Positions 1 to 9,032 of a stretch of DNA of 35,140 bases are shown one piece after another (position 1 is the stretch's first letter; the number at the start of each line of letters is the position of its first letter). The stretch comes from Acidimicrobiia bacterium (GTDB lineage: Bacteria; Actinomycetota; Acidimicrobiia; Spongiisociales; Spongiisociaceae). A program made the translations under genes and the position numbers. Where the stretch lies: contig VXRE01000111.1 of NCBI GenBank assembly GCA_009838635.1, positions 1-35,140 of the forward strand, written 5' to 3'. The notes below the pieces were generated by a model that searched no databases, was not told the origin of the DNA, and saw nothing but the letters and a program-made list of their open reading frames with translations.

Positions 1-924
1 GGTGTCGGGGGTGGTGAGGGACTTGAACACCGACTTGGCCAGGCTCGAGGTCTTCCCGAACGGCATGTTCACCGGCCCCGGCACCGCGTCGTCGGAGTCG
101 CCGTAGTCGACGATGAACCTCTCCCCGTCGATGGTGACCGTCACCGCCATCCGGATGAGATCGTGGGAGATGCCGTCGTCGTCCAGCCAGTCATGGGCCG
201 ACCACTGCCCGTCGGGCATGGCCCGCACCGCCTCGGCGGCGGTCTGCGCGCCGTGCTCGATGATGCGGTCGATCGCCGCGTCCACGTTTGCCAGACCGAA
301 CTTCCCCCAGATCTGATGCAGGCGGCGTTCCCCCACCCGAAGCGCGGAGATCTGGGCATGGAAGTCCCCGATGATGGTCTCGGGCATCCGGGAGTTGTAG
401 CGCAGGATGGCCATGATCTGCTCATCGACCTCCCCCCGGCGGATCAGTTTCACGCCCGGCATGATCAGGCCCTCCTGGTGCATGGAGGTGGAGTCGAGGA
501 CGTAGCCGGGATCCTTGGCGCCCAGGTCCATCCAGTGAGCCCGGACCGCCAGGTAGGCATCGGGACGGTCGCTTCCCTCGCAGAAGACCGGGGCGAACAG
601 CATGGCGTCGGACACGTGGGCCCCGCTCCAGTAGGGATAGTTGATCATCACCACGTCGCCGGGATGGAGGTTCTCGACCCCCACCTTCTCCACGCCCTTG
701 TGGATGGCGTAGTCGTTGGCGCCCAGGAAGGTGAGTATCCCCGTCGACTCCGAGATCAGCCGGCGGTGGCGGTCGTACATCGATATGCCGAAGTCCAGGA
801 CCTCGTAGATCACCGGGTTGAAGGCGGTCCGCACCAGCGTGCGCCGCATCTGCTCGGAGGTGGAGTTCAGGTAGTGGCGGATCACCTCCACGGTGGCGCC
901 GTCCAAGTCCGGGGTCCTGCTCAT
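1..924 (-). CDS. Hydantoinase B/oxoprolinase-type subunit (HyuB-like), 3' end outside window
   Basis: The minus-strand frame is open for 308 codons from the ATG at 924-922 to the window edge with no stop. It reads as the N-terminal half of a HyuB/HydB family protein (N-methylhydantoinase or 5-oxoprolinase B subunit). Visible family features are the early stretch LRRTLVRTAFNPVIYE-like (here QMRRTLVRTAFNPVIYE), the block GDVVMINYPYWSGAHVSD, and DFHAQISALRVGERR. The start overlaps the stop of the upstream hyuA-like gene as ATGA, so the two are translationally coupled. Family members hydrolyse cyclic amides (hydantoins, 5-oxoproline) with ATP, together with the A subunit. The exact substrate cannot be told from sequence. 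Complete family members are roughly 500-600 residues, so about half is visible. Confidence 0.9.
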   Translation of the reverse strand, partial: MSRTPDLDGATVEVIRHYLNSTSEQMRRTLVRTAFNPVIYEVLDFGISMYDRHRRLISESTGILTFLGANDYAIHKGVEKVGVENLHPGDVVMINYPYWSGAHVSDAMLFAPVFCEGSDRPDAYLAVRAHWMDLGAKDPGYVLDSTSMHQEGLIMPGVKLIRRGEVDEQIMAILRYNSRMPETIIGDFHAQISALRVGERRLHQIWGKFGLANVDAAIDRIIEHGAQTAAEAVRAMPDGQWSAHDWLDDDGISHDLIRMAVTVTIDGERFIVDYGDSDDAVPGPVNMPFGKTSSLAKSVFKSLTTPDT

Positions 925-2960
925 CGGACTACCAGATTCCCGGAGCCGTCAGGAACGGCCCTCTGGTCGCCGTGGATGATGGTGACCGAGGTGGGCTCAC
1001 GGATGATGGCGGGGCCGTTGATCTCCACCCCCGTCTCCAGCAGGCTCCGCTCGTAGATGGGGAAGGGGCGGCTTTCACGAGTGGCGAAGTCGAAGGCCTG
1101 TCGCTCGCCGACGCGGCTCTCCGCTGCGGCCTCATCCGCCGTATGGCTCCCCCCTAGGAGGGCGGACGGTTTCTCCAGGCGACCGATCGCCCTGACCCGG
1201 GCGGTGAGGATCTGGACTTCCTCCGTCAGACTGTGCCCGTAGCGCTCAACGTGGCGGCGATGGAACCGGTCTATCACCGAGTCGGTGTCGTCGGCATCCC
1301 GCAGCTCGACCGACAGGGTGTGCTCCTGGCCGTTGTAACGCAGGTCCAGGCGTCGCAGCAGCACCCGGTTGCCGGGAGGCACCGATTGGGCGGTGAGCAC
1401 CTGGTCGGCCTCGGTCTCCAGCTGCGCGAAGACCCCTTCGATCTGGGCCAGGGCCGCGTCGTCGAGCATCGTGAGCACCGTCTGGCCCAGGTCGTACTCC
1501 AGGTCCGACATGAGCATCCCCCAAGCGGAGAACACGGCCGGAGCGGCCGGCACCACCGCTTCGGGCAGGTCCATCTCCCTGGCCAGCAGGGGCGCAAGCA
1601 TCGGTCCCGCCCCCCCGAAGGCAACCAGAGAGAACTCCCGGGGGTCGAGTCCCCTCTCCACCGTGATCTCCCGGATGGCGCCCACGGTGCGGGCCAGCAG
1701 CACGTCGAAGACCGAGGCGGCGGCTCGCTCGGTGGACATGCCGAGCGGCTCCGCCAACTTCTCGGTCACGCCCCGGACCGCGGCGGCCTCGTCCAGGCTC
1801 ATCTCGCCTCCCAGGAACTCGTCCGCCGCCAGGTATCCCAGGCAGAGGGAGGCGTCGGTCACGGTCGGCTCGGTGTTGCCGCGGCCGTAGCAGATCGGTC
1901 CCGGGACCGCGCCGGCGCTCCGGGGGCCGACTCTCAGGAGCCCCTTGTCCATCCAGGCGATGGACCCGCCCCCTGCCCCGATGGTGCGGATGTCGAACAC
2001 CGGGATGCGGATCGGCAGGCTCTCGATCTCGGCTTCGTAGACCTCGGTTGGCGCCCCGTCCACGATGACACAGGCGTCGAGGCTGGTCCCCCCCACGTCG
2101 AAGGAGATCAGCGACGAGCGGCCGGTGGCCTCCCCCAGGCTGATCGTCCCGGCGATGCCGCCCGCCGGTCCGGAGAAGACGGTCAGGAGAGGCGACACAC
2201 GGGCGATCTCCGAGGTCATGGCTCCGCCCGCCGAACGCATGATCAGGAAGGAGCCGTCGAATCCTCCCCGGCGGAGCCGGTCCTCCAGATCGGTGAGGTA
2301 CCTGCCGAGGATGGGGCGGATGTAGGCGTCGGTCACCGCGGTGGAGGTCCGCTCGTACTCGCGGTACTCCCTCACCAGGTCGACCGAGACGGAGACGGAC
2401 AGCTCAGGGAAGGCCTTGGTCAGGATGCTCTTGGCCGCCTTCTCGTGCGCGCTGTTGGCGTAGGAGTGGAGGAAGCAGACCGCCACCGACTCCACCCCGC
2501 GCCCCGACAGGAGGCGGCCGGCCTCGATCACCGCATCATGGTCGAGTTCCTCCACCACCTTGCCGCGGTGGTCGATGCGTCCCGGAACCCCCACCGTGTG
2601 GCGGCGCCTGACCAGCAATTCCGGCCGCCGGTAGCGGAAGTCGTACATGGAGCCGCGGGGCAGGTCGCCGCGGGCGATCTCGAAGATGTCCCGGAACCCG
2701 GCGTTGGTGATGATGCCGGTCACCGATCCCCTCCGCTCCAGGATGGCGTTGAGCCCCAGCGTGGTGCCGTGGGTGTACACCGAGGCCTCCTCCAGTGAGG
2801 CGCCGGTGGCCCGGGTGGCGGTGATCACGCCGTCCGCCGGAGCGGCGGGGGTGGTGGGGGACTTCCGCACCGTGATCTTCCCGCTCTGCTCGTCGTAGGC
2901 GATGGCGTCGACGAAGGTCCCGCCGATGTCCACCGCCAGGCGGTATCTGCGTTCGGTCAT
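921..2960 (-). CDS. Hydantoinase A/oxoprolinase-type subunit (HyuA-like)
   Basis: This 679-residue protein is of usual length for the HyuA family. It has the ASKHA-type phosphate loop DIGGTFVDAIAYD near the N terminus, a second nucleotide-binding motif (DVGGTSLDACVI) and the glycine-rich GAGGGSIAW segment followed by GPRSAGAVPGP. These are hallmarks of ATP-dependent hydantoinase/5-oxoprolinase A subunits. I prefer the ATG at 2960 over the in-frame TTG two codons upstream (2966); neither has a good ribosome binding site. The gene lies 26 bp after the amidohydrolase and overlaps hyuB by 4 bp, so the three genes look like one operon. The partner B subunit would complete the cyclic-amide hydrolase. 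Substrate (hydantoin, N-methylhydantoin, oxoproline or related ring) is not determined. Confidence 0.93.
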   Translation of the reverse strand: MTERRYRLAVDIGGTFVDAIAYDEQSGKITVRKSPTTPAAPADGVITATRATGASLEEASVYTHGTTLGLNAILERRGSVTGIITNAGFRDIFEIARGDLPRGSMYDFRYRRPELLVRRRHTVGVPGRIDHRGKVVEELDHDAVIEAGRLLSGRGVESVAVCFLHSYANSAHEKAAKSILTKAFPELSVSVSVDLVREYREYERTSTAVTDAYIRPILGRYLTDLEDRLRRGGFDGSFLIMRSAGGAMTSEIARVSPLLTVFSGPAGGIAGTISLGEATGRSSLISFDVGGTSLDACVIVDGAPTEVYEAEIESLPIRIPVFDIRTIGAGGGSIAWMDKGLLRVGPRSAGAVPGPICYGRGNTEPTVTDASLCLGYLAADEFLGGEMSLDEAAAVRGVTEKLAEPLGMSTERAAASVFDVLLARTVGAIREITVERGLDPREFSLVAFGGAGPMLAPLLAREMDLPEAVVPAAPAVFSAWGMLMSDLEYDLGQTVLTMLDDAALAQIEGVFAQLETEADQVLTAQSVPPGNRVLLRRLDLRYNGQEHTLSVELRDADDTDSVIDRFHRRHVERYGHSLTEEVQILTARVRAIGRLEKPSALLGGSHTADEAAAESRVGERQAFDFATRESRPFPIYERSLLETGVEINGPAIIREPTSVTIIHGDQRAVPDGSGNLVVR

Positions 2961-2986
2961 GCTCAACTTCGAGAGGAGGCGTTGCG

Positions 2987-4168
2987 TCAGGCGGCCGGCC
3001 GGTCGTCCCGCACTACGCGCCCGGACTGCATGACGAAGGAGATATCTCGCATCGCTGCCACGTCGGCCAGCGGGTTTTCTTCAACGGCGACCAGATCGGC
3101 GACCTTACCTTCCTCAACAGTACCGATTTCCTCCTCCATTCCCAAGAGGCGGGCGGCATTGGAGGTGGCGCCGGCGAGGGCCAGTTGCGGGCTCAGCCCG
3201 GCTCCCTCCATGAGCCCCATCTCGTGCACCGTCACGGAGGTGTCGTCGATGGGGTCGCCCGGCGGGTAGTCGGTCCCGTTGACCATCGTCACCCCCGCGG
3301 CCACGGCTCGGCGGATGCTGGCCAGGTGGGAGGGGTGTACCTCGAGAGACTTCTCGATCTGGAACTCCTCGAACCCCCTCCAGCGCATCCACTCCTGCGA
3401 GCTGGTCACGCACAGGGTGGGGGTGAGGAACACGCCCTTCGCCGCCATCCGGCCGGCCGTCTCCTCGTCCAGGTCGTAGGCGTGCTCGAAGGAGCGGATA
3501 CCGGCGTCGAGCCCCCAGTTGATGGCGAGGGACGAGGCGGCGTGGGCCACCACGTAGGTGTCGCGCTCGGCCGCGGCGTCGACAGTAGCCCGCATCTCGG
3601 CCTCGGTCATCTCCGGCTCATCGAACGTCTCGCCCAGGTTGGCGATACCGCCGGTGATGAACACCTTGATGTGGGAACAACCCGCGTCCAGTTCGGCCAG
3701 CGCCGCCTCCCGGAATGCGTCCGGTCCTTCGGCGAACACGCTGCCGACGCCTTCCCCATGTCCTCCCGGGGCACCGATCGCCCGGCCGGCGCCGACGATC
3801 CTCGGCACGTCAGCCCATCCCGCCCGGGCCGCCTCGGCGAGCAGCAGGTCGGCCCGGTTCAGCTCATGGACGCAGCGGATGGTGGTGACGCCCGCCCGGA
3901 GCGCATCCTGGGCTCGCCCGTAGGCCCGGAGCACGGTGAGGCCCGGGTTCTCGCTCTCGTCGGTGTCCGAGAACGGGTACACGACCGACAGGTGGGTGTG
4001 CACGGAGATCAGTCCCGGAACGAGGTAGCGCCCACCGAGGCTCATCCGCTCGCCGCCTCCCGGCTGCCTGCTGATGGCGCCGATCCTCCCGTCCGATACC
4101 TCGACGCTGACCCCGTCCCGGATCTCCCCGGTGACGACATCCACCACCCGCGTATCGGTCAACCACAT
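2987..4168 (-). CDS. Amidohydrolase family metal-dependent hydrolase (prolidase/imidazolonepropionase-like)
   Basis: This 393-residue protein belongs to the amidohydrolase superfamily. The first metal motif H-T-H is at residues 57-59. A lysine in HIKVFITGG could be the carboxylated bridging residue. Further ligands appear as His in VVAHA and SFEHA and Asp in NGTDYP, in the expected order of the TIM-barrel strands. The protein looks cytoplasmic, with no signal peptide. The overall pattern is that of Xaa-Pro dipeptidase-like or imidazolonepropionase-like members that hydrolyse amide bonds of modified amino acids or dipeptides. It starts with ATG 4168 preceded by a clear AGGAGG. It leads the operon with the two hydantoinase-type subunits, which suggests a pathway that opens or trims cyclic amino-acid derivatives. 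The specific substrate is unknown. Confidence 0.88.
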   Translation of the reverse strand: MWLTDTRVVDVVTGEIRDGVSVEVSDGRIGAISRQPGGGERMSLGGRYLVPGLISVHTHLSVVYPFSDTDESENPGLTVLRAYGRAQDALRAGVTTIRCVHELNRADLLLAEAARAGWADVPRIVGAGRAIGAPGGHGEGVGSVFAEGPDAFREAALAELDAGCSHIKVFITGGIANLGETFDEPEMTEAEMRATVDAAAERDTYVVAHAASSLAINWGLDAGIRSFEHAYDLDEETAGRMAAKGVFLTPTLCVTSSQEWMRWRGFEEFQIEKSLEVHPSHLASIRRAVAAGVTMVNGTDYPPGDPIDDTSVTVHEMGLMEGAGLSPQLALAGATSNAARLLGMEEEIGTVEEGKVADLVAVEENPLADVAAMRDISFVMQSGRVVRDDRPAA

Positions 4169-4337
4169 CCTCGGCCTCCTGTTCGATTTATTCGTGCAAC
4201 GGTACGCGCGCCCGGCCGGCCCTGGGCTACCCCGGACGGGTTACCTGGCCGCTTCCTCGCTCGTTCCCAGAAGAGAACGGCGGCGTGATTGAGGAACGGT
4301 AGTGCTAGCGGCAAGGCAGCCGGTAGCGTCGGGCTCG
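4169..4337. other. Divergent intergenic region between amidohydrolase and glycosyltransferase
   Basis: These 169 bp separate two divergently transcribed genes and must hold promoters for both directions. A locally AT-rich stretch (about 4186-4200) lies just upstream of the AGGAGG of the amidohydrolase. I could not find a well-spaced -35/-10 pair for either strand, so no promoter is called. Confidence 0.4.
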
Positions 4338-5408
4338 ATGCGGGTGCTGCTGATCACCAACGACTATCCACCCCGGCCGGGCGGGATCCAGCAGTACCTG
4401 TCCAATCTGGTCAGGTACTCCGAGGCCTGCATCCGGGTGCTGGCGCCGGCCCACCCGGAAGCGCCCGAAGAACCCCACGTGGTCCGGTCGCGATGGGCCT
4501 TCATGTGGCCCTCCGCCCGCGTGCGAGGCTGGCTCGGCGACAGGATCGGGGAGTTCGAGCCTGACGTCCTGCTGTTCGGCGCGCCCCATCCGCTCGCCCA
4601 GCTCGGTCCTCGCCTCAGCCGGACGTTCGGGCTTCCCTACGTGGTGATGGCGCACGGCGCGGAGGTGACTCTGCCGGGTGCCGTACCGGGCCTCCGTCAG
4701 CTTCTCGGCCGGACCTTTCGCCGCGCCTCCCTGGTCCTGGCGGTCTCCCGGTACACGGCGCGCCGGGTGGAGCGTTTGGGCGCCGACCGGACCACGGTGC
4801 TGGGGGCGGGAGTGGACCTCGACACCTTCAGCCCAGGCGCCTCCACGCCGGGCCGTGACCGGCCCGTGGTCGGGTGCATATCGCGTCTGGTGCCCCGCAA
4901 GGGCCATCTGCGGGTGCTGGCGGCCGCCGAGCGGCTCAGCGCCGCCGGTACCCCCGTGTCGGTGCTTCTGGCCGGTCAGGGCCGGCTGGAGGGCCGGCTC
5001 CGCAACCGCGCCGCCCGGGCCTCGGTTCCGGTCGAGATCGTCACCGACGCCGCCTGGGAGGAGCTTCCTGATCTCTACCGGTCCTGCGACGTGTTCGTGA
5101 TGCCGGCCCGATCCCGGTGGCTCGGCTTGGAGGTCGAAGGCCTGGGCATCGTCTACCTGGAGGCCTCAGCCTCCGGGCTCCCGGTTATCGCCGGTACGTC
5201 GGGCGGTGCTCCCGAGACCGTGGTGCCCGGAGTGACCGGTTACGTGGCCGTCACCACCAGCCAGATCGTCGAAGGAGTCGGATTGGCCCTCGAGCGGCGT
5301 CGGGAGTTGGGGGCGGCGGCCCGCGCCCGCGCCGAGCAGCACTTCTCGTGGGAGTCGGTGGCCGGGCGTCTCGATGCCGCCCTTCGCCGGGCAGTGGACG
5401 GCCCCTGA
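4338..5408 (+). CDS. pimB: Family 4 glycosyltransferase, phosphatidylinositol mannosyltransferase (PimB-like)
   Basis: This is a GT-B fold glycosyltransferase of family GT4, 356 residues from the ATG at 4338. Upstream in-frame codons to 4302 lack family similarity, so I start at the MRVLLITNDYPPRPGGIQ segment, where the family begins. The C-terminal half has the sugar-nucleotide signature EGLGIVYLEASASGLPVIAG followed by TSGGAPETV, closely like PimB' of corynebacteria and mycobacteria. PimB' adds the second mannose from GDP-mannose to phosphatidyl-myo-inositol monomannoside at the cytoplasmic face of the membrane. The inositol-phosphate synthase gene at 31997-33064 in this window is consistent with such lipids. 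Exact acceptor specificity is inferred; other GT4 mannosyltransferases are possible. Confidence 0.8.
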   Translation: MRVLLITNDYPPRPGGIQQYLSNLVRYSEACIRVLAPAHPEAPEEPHVVRSRWAFMWPSARVRGWLGDRIGEFEPDVLLFGAPHPLAQLGPRLSRTFGLPYVVMAHGAEVTLPGAVPGLRQLLGRTFRRASLVLAVSRYTARRVERLGADRTTVLGAGVDLDTFSPGASTPGRDRPVVGCISRLVPRKGHLRVLAAAERLSAAGTPVSVLLAGQGRLEGRLRNRAARASVPVEIVTDAAWEELPDLYRSCDVFVMPARSRWLGLEVEGLGIVYLEASASGLPVIAGTSGGAPETVVPGVTGYVAVTTSQIVEGVGLALERRRELGAAARARAEQHFSWESVAGRLDAALRRAVDGP

Positions 5409-5486
5409 TCCAAGTCGCATGCCGCGCCATGATCGAGCCGATGACTACCGTCTACTGCAACCGGAAGGCAGGGGAGGGAAGTGTCG

Positions 5487-6452
5487 ATGCGGGCCATCGT
5501 GATATCCGAGGTGGGCGGTCCCGAGATGCTGGAGCTGGTGGAGACCGACGACCCCGTCCCGGGCCCGAACGATGCCGTGGTCGAGGTCGCTGCGGCCGGG
5601 TTGAACTTCATCGATACGTATCACCGCAGCGGGCTCTATCCCGTCGAGCTTCCGTTCACTCCCGGTCTCGAAGGCGCCGGTACGGTTGCCTCGGTCGGTC
5701 GGGACGTCACCGAGGTGGCGGTGGGAGACCGGGTGGCGTGGGGAACCTCCGCGGGCGCGTACGCGGAACGAGCCAGGGTGCCCGCCGATCAGCTGGTGCC
5801 GGTCCCCGACGGCGTGTCGGCGGACCAGGCCGCGGCGGTCTTGCTCCAGGGTCTCACCGCTCATTACCTGGCGGTCGACACCTATCCCCTAGAGCCGGGG
5901 TCGGCCTGCCTCATCCATGCGGGCGCCGGCGGGGTCGGGCTACTGCTCACCCAGATCGCCAAGCGGCTCGGCGCCACTGTCTACACCACGGTGGGAACCG
6001 AGGCCAAGGCTGAGCTGTCCAGGGCGGCGGGCGCCGACCACGTGATCGTGTACACGCAGGAAGACTTCGCGCGACGCGTGGAGGAGATAGGCGGCGCCAG
6101 GCCGCTGGATGTCGTCTATGACGGCGTCGGGAAGGCGACGGTCCCGGCCGGGCTGGGCCTGCTCCGCCCGTTCGGGCTGATGGCGGCGTTCGGCAACGCC
6201 TCCGGCGCGGTGGATCCCATCAACCCGCTCGATCTCACCGCCAACGGTTCGATCTTCTTCACCCGGCCGACCCTGTTCCATCATGTAGCCACCCGCCAAG
6301 CCCTGCTGGCTCGGTGCGAGGACCTCTTCGCCTGGGTGGAGGATGGGATGGACATCAGGATCGGCGCGCGGTACCCGCTCGAATCGGTCGCCGACGCCCA
6401 CCGGGCGCTCGAAGGGCGCGCCACCACCGGCAAGGTACTTATCGAGCCATGA
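5487..6452 (+). CDS. Zinc-independent NADPH:quinone oxidoreductase (zeta-crystallin-like MDR)
   Basis: This 321-residue protein belongs to the medium-chain dehydrogenase/reductase superfamily, quinone oxidoreductase branch. The N-terminal GroES-like domain contains AAGLNFIDTYHRSGLYP and PFTPGLEGAGTV. The Rossmann domain begins with the nucleotide loop HAGAGGVGLLLTQIAKRLG. Zinc-ligand cysteines of true alcohol dehydrogenases are absent. A GTG lies at 5481, but the GGGGAGGGA at 5471-5479 is better spaced for the ATG at 5487, so I use that start. Its stop overlaps the next gene's start as ATGA, implying coupling to the deacetylase. Likely role is cytoplasmic NADPH-dependent reduction of quinones or enones; the physiological substrate is unknown. 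Confidence 0.88.
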   Translation: MRAIVISEVGGPEMLELVETDDPVPGPNDAVVEVAAAGLNFIDTYHRSGLYPVELPFTPGLEGAGTVASVGRDVTEVAVGDRVAWGTSAGAYAERARVPADQLVPVPDGVSADQAAAVLLQGLTAHYLAVDTYPLEPGSACLIHAGAGGVGLLLTQIAKRLGATVYTTVGTEAKAELSRAAGADHVIVYTQEDFARRVEEIGGARPLDVVYDGVGKATVPAGLGLLRPFGLMAAFGNASGAVDPINPLDLTANGSIFFTRPTLFHHVATRQALLARCEDLFAWVEDGMDIRIGARYPLESVADAHRALEGRATTGKVLIEP

Positions 6453-7771
6453 GGGGTGGCCGGGGGCGGGCGCGACGGGTAGCGGTCGGCCTGGTGCTGG
6501 CCGGACTGGTTGCGGGGTGCTCGACCGCCGCCCCTCCCGCGGTGGCGCCGGATACTCCATCTCCTTCCTCTTCCGAACCGGCAGTTCCATCCACCCGGCC
6601 GCCGGAACCCGAGCCGGTTCCGGCCTCCTCTCCGGCTTCCGTTACGACCGCTCCGGCCGTCGCTGAGGCGACCGAAGCGGCGGCGCAACCGCCGGCGCCC
6701 GAGCCGGTCGTAGAGGACTTGGAGGTGGTGGTCGAGCCCGAGCCGGTCGCCGAGGCCGCGGCGGTGCGTGCGGAATCCGAGGCCGCCACCGACGTCGAGG
6801 CCACGCCCGAGGAATCCGGGCCCGTCACCGAGGCCACGCCCGCGTCCGCGGCGGTGGACGCGACCGAACCCGAGGATCCGGCGCCGGCGCCGACCGGCAT
6901 GCCCATCGAGTTCCCCCCCGGCGTGAACCTGATCACCATCTCCGGTACGGTCGCTCCGGGTGAGCGCCGGGCATACGTGTTCGATGCGCTGGCCGACGTC
7001 CAGTACACGTTCACGCTCGGAGCGCCCGCCGGCGTATGGCTGAACGCCGGGCTGGGCGAGGACGTGGCCGGCCTGCCGGGAGAGCGGCCGAGACGAGCAT
7101 CTCTCGTCCTTCCGGCGAGCGCGACCCGGCTGCTGGAGGTGGTCTCGACTGCCGAGCAGCCGGCCGACTACGAGATAACCGCCACGGTCCGCTCCCTCGA
7201 CCTCGGTCCGCCCTCCGGTCCGGTGATCTACCTGACCTTCGACGACGGGCCCCATCCGGTGCACACCGCCGAGGTGCTCGACCTGCTGCGGCGGTACGGG
7301 GCACGAGCCACCTTCTTCGTGGTCGGGAGGATGGTCGAGCGCTTCCCTCACCTGTTCAACAGGATCCTGCTCGAGGGCCACACGGTGGCCAACCACACCT
7401 GGAACCACGAGAACCTGACCAAGCTGTCCGGCGAGGCCATTGACCGGACTCTCGAGCGGACCCAGGAGATCCTTGGCGCCAACGCCACCACCTGCATGCG
7501 CCCTCCCTACGGGGCGCTTGACGACCTCGCCCGGCAGAGAGCCGAGGAGCACGGCCTGGACGTGATCATGTGGAGCGCCAGCGCAAATGACTGGCTCGAC
7601 CTGACCCCGGACACGATCGCCGGACGGATCGTGGCGGGCGCGGTCGATGGCGGGGTCATCCTCATGCACGACGGGGGCGGCGACCGCTCCCGTACCGTGC
7701 AGGGCCTGGACCTGGCCTTACAGCAGGTGTCGGATCAGGGCATGCGCTTCGAGCCCATCTGCACCCGGTAG
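6449..7771 (+). CDS. Polysaccharide deacetylase lipoprotein (NodB/CE4 domain)
   Basis: This 440-residue protein starts at ATG 6449, overlapping the previous stop by 4 bp. An Arg-rich n-region and hydrophobic stretch end in a lipobox with Cys24 (V-A-G-C), so it should be a membrane-anchored lipoprotein. Residues about 28-150 are a Pro/Glu/Ala/Thr-rich low-complexity linker typical of cell-wall-spanning tethers. A short beta-rich segment follows. The CE4 NodB domain then begins with TFDDGPH at residues 263-269 (catalytic and metal Asp) and has the metal histidines H316 and H320 in NHTWNH. Later motifs RPPYGALD and LMHDGGG complete the family pattern. It probably N-deacetylates peptidoglycan or another cell-surface polysaccharide outside the membrane. 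Confidence 0.92.
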   Translation: MRGGRGRARRVAVGLVLAGLVAGCSTAAPPAVAPDTPSPSSSEPAVPSTRPPEPEPVPASSPASVTTAPAVAEATEAAAQPPAPEPVVEDLEVVVEPEPVAEAAAVRAESEAATDVEATPEESGPVTEATPASAAVDATEPEDPAPAPTGMPIEFPPGVNLITISGTVAPGERRAYVFDALADVQYTFTLGAPAGVWLNAGLGEDVAGLPGERPRRASLVLPASATRLLEVVSTAEQPADYEITATVRSLDLGPPSGPVIYLTFDDGPHPVHTAEVLDLLRRYGARATFFVVGRMVERFPHLFNRILLEGHTVANHTWNHENLTKLSGEAIDRTLERTQEILGANATTCMRPPYGALDDLARQRAEEHGLDVIMWSASANDWLDLTPDTIAGRIVAGAVDGGVILMHDGGGDRSRTVQGLDLALQQVSDQGMRFEPICTR

Positions 7772-7790
7772 CTCCAGCCCTCCCAGACCA

Positions 7791-8909
7791 CTAGGTGGCC
7801 GCCACCAGCAAGGGGATCCTGACCTCTCGGGGATCCAGGCCGCCGTGATATCCCACCATGCGCCGGTCCATGTGGCCGGGAAGCAGCACCCGGCCGGCGT
7901 CGGCCAGGAAGGCGCCGTCCGGCCTCGCCTGCCGGGCCGCATCCTCCGCCGGATCACCGAGCGGCCCCCACCAGGATTCCATCTGCCTCGCCGGGTACCA
8001 GGTCGCCGGTACCTCGGCTCCCAGGGCCTCGATCCGATCGGCGGGGCCCTGGACGTAGAGCGAGCGAGGATCGCCGTAAAGCACCAGGTCAGGATGGTGA
8101 CGCCTCCGGATCCGGTGCTTGCCGGCCTTCTCGATGGTGACCAGCCCGTGATCCGCCGTACCCACCATCCTGACTCGGGGAGGAAGCAGGGCGGAGAGGC
8201 GCTCCCATGCGTCGGCGGCCTGCGAGAGGGCATCTGCGTAGGCCTCGCTGCCGAACCCGTGGACGTGGGCCGAGATGTCAACTTCCGGGAAGTAGGCGAA
8301 CACCAGGCGCCCGGGAACCCGGGCCAGGTCAAGCACCGCCTGGACGAAATCGGACATGCTGTCGACTCCTTCGAAGCGGCAACCCCGGTACAGGACGCGG
8401 GTAAGGGGGGTGTCCGAGTAGCCGCGTGGCTGCACGGTGATGGGCTCGATGCCGGCAGCCGCCAGCCGCTCCCACAGGTTGGGGCTCGGAATGGTGTGGC
8501 GCCGGACGGGGACGGGGCGGCCGGTGCTGTCCACCCACCGGAGCACATTGACCGGATGGGGGTGGCCTTCCAGCAGCATGAAGTGCCCGATCACGCCATG
8601 CCGGCTCGGAGGGAGCCCGCTCGCCACGGTGGCGAGGCTGACCGTGGTGGTGGTCGGGAAGGGGGCGTCCAGCGTTCCCTGCCGGGCCGCCGCCAGGGAC
8701 CAGGCCCGTGGGTGGCCGAGCTGGTGGTTGCCGAGCCCGTCGATCATCATCAGCACGTAGCTGGCCGCATCGGGGATCCGGTCGGACAGGTGAGGATGGA
8801 GCCGATCGAAGGGCGCCGACCCGGTCAGCCGCCATTCCAGCTCGGCGACGAGGTTGGGCAGGGATCCTCCCGAGTAGTCCGGGATCCGGAGCGGGGCGGT
8901 CTCGGTCAC
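7791..8909 (-). CDS. Alkaline-phosphatase-fold phosphodiesterase (nucleotide pyrophosphatase family)
   Basis: This 372-residue protein has the alkaline phosphatase/type I phosphodiesterase metal-binding layout. There is Asp in MMIDGLGN, a threonine cluster (FPTTTTVS) where the nucleophilic Thr is expected, D-I-S-A-H-V-H-G, the T-A-D-H-G motif, and a late His in GYHGG. This fits family members that cleave phosphodiester or pyrophosphate bonds, or related phosphonate/phospholipid substrates. The start is GTG at 8909. A TAnnnT hexamer (TAGCGT, 8921-8916 on the minus strand) sits six bases upstream, which would suit a leaderless transcript but is weak evidence. No signal peptide is visible. It converges on the deacetylase gene with only 19 bp between stops. 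Substrate unknown. Confidence 0.85.
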   Translation of the reverse strand: MTETAPLRIPDYSGGSLPNLVAELEWRLTGSAPFDRLHPHLSDRIPDAASYVLMMIDGLGNHQLGHPRAWSLAAARQGTLDAPFPTTTTVSLATVASGLPPSRHGVIGHFMLLEGHPHPVNVLRWVDSTGRPVPVRRHTIPSPNLWERLAAAGIEPITVQPRGYSDTPLTRVLYRGCRFEGVDSMSDFVQAVLDLARVPGRLVFAYFPEVDISAHVHGFGSEAYADALSQAADAWERLSALLPPRVRMVGTADHGLVTIEKAGKHRIRRRHHPDLVLYGDPRSLYVQGPADRIEALGAEVPATWYPARQMESWWGPLGDPAEDAARQARPDGAFLADAGRVLLPGHMDRRMVGYHGGLDPREVRIPLLVAAT

Positions 8910-9006
8910 CCCCGAACGCTAGCGGTTCACCGGTCACCCGGATGACGGCGTGCCGGACCCGGCTCGGTGCCGCATTTCGTCCTAGATGATACGTGGCGTG
9001 AATTCA

Positions 9007-9032
9007 TTGCCAACCGGGTTGGTCCCTATACT
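9007..9032 (+). promoter_or_regulatory. Possible promoter of the complex I operon
   Basis: In the 236-bp region between the phosphodiesterase and nuoA, TATACT at 9027-9032 is close to the consensus -10. TTGCCA at 9007-9012 resembles a -35, but the 14-bp spacer is shorter than normal, so the -35 assignment is doubtful. A start here would give a leader of roughly 105-110 bases before nuoA. I see nothing else in the region that I can name. Confidence 0.35.

Noticed and set aside
1233-2798. Long plus-strand open frame of 521 codons opposite the HyuA-like gene
   Set aside because: It mirrors a clear HyuA on the other strand; its translation is low-complexity Arg/Gly/His/Val-rich, as expected for antisense frames in GC-rich DNA.
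6530-6900. Pro/Glu/Ala-rich repeated codons resembling a tandem repeat
   Set aside because: No fixed repeat unit is present; it is a low-complexity wall-spanning linker of the deacetylase lipoprotein.
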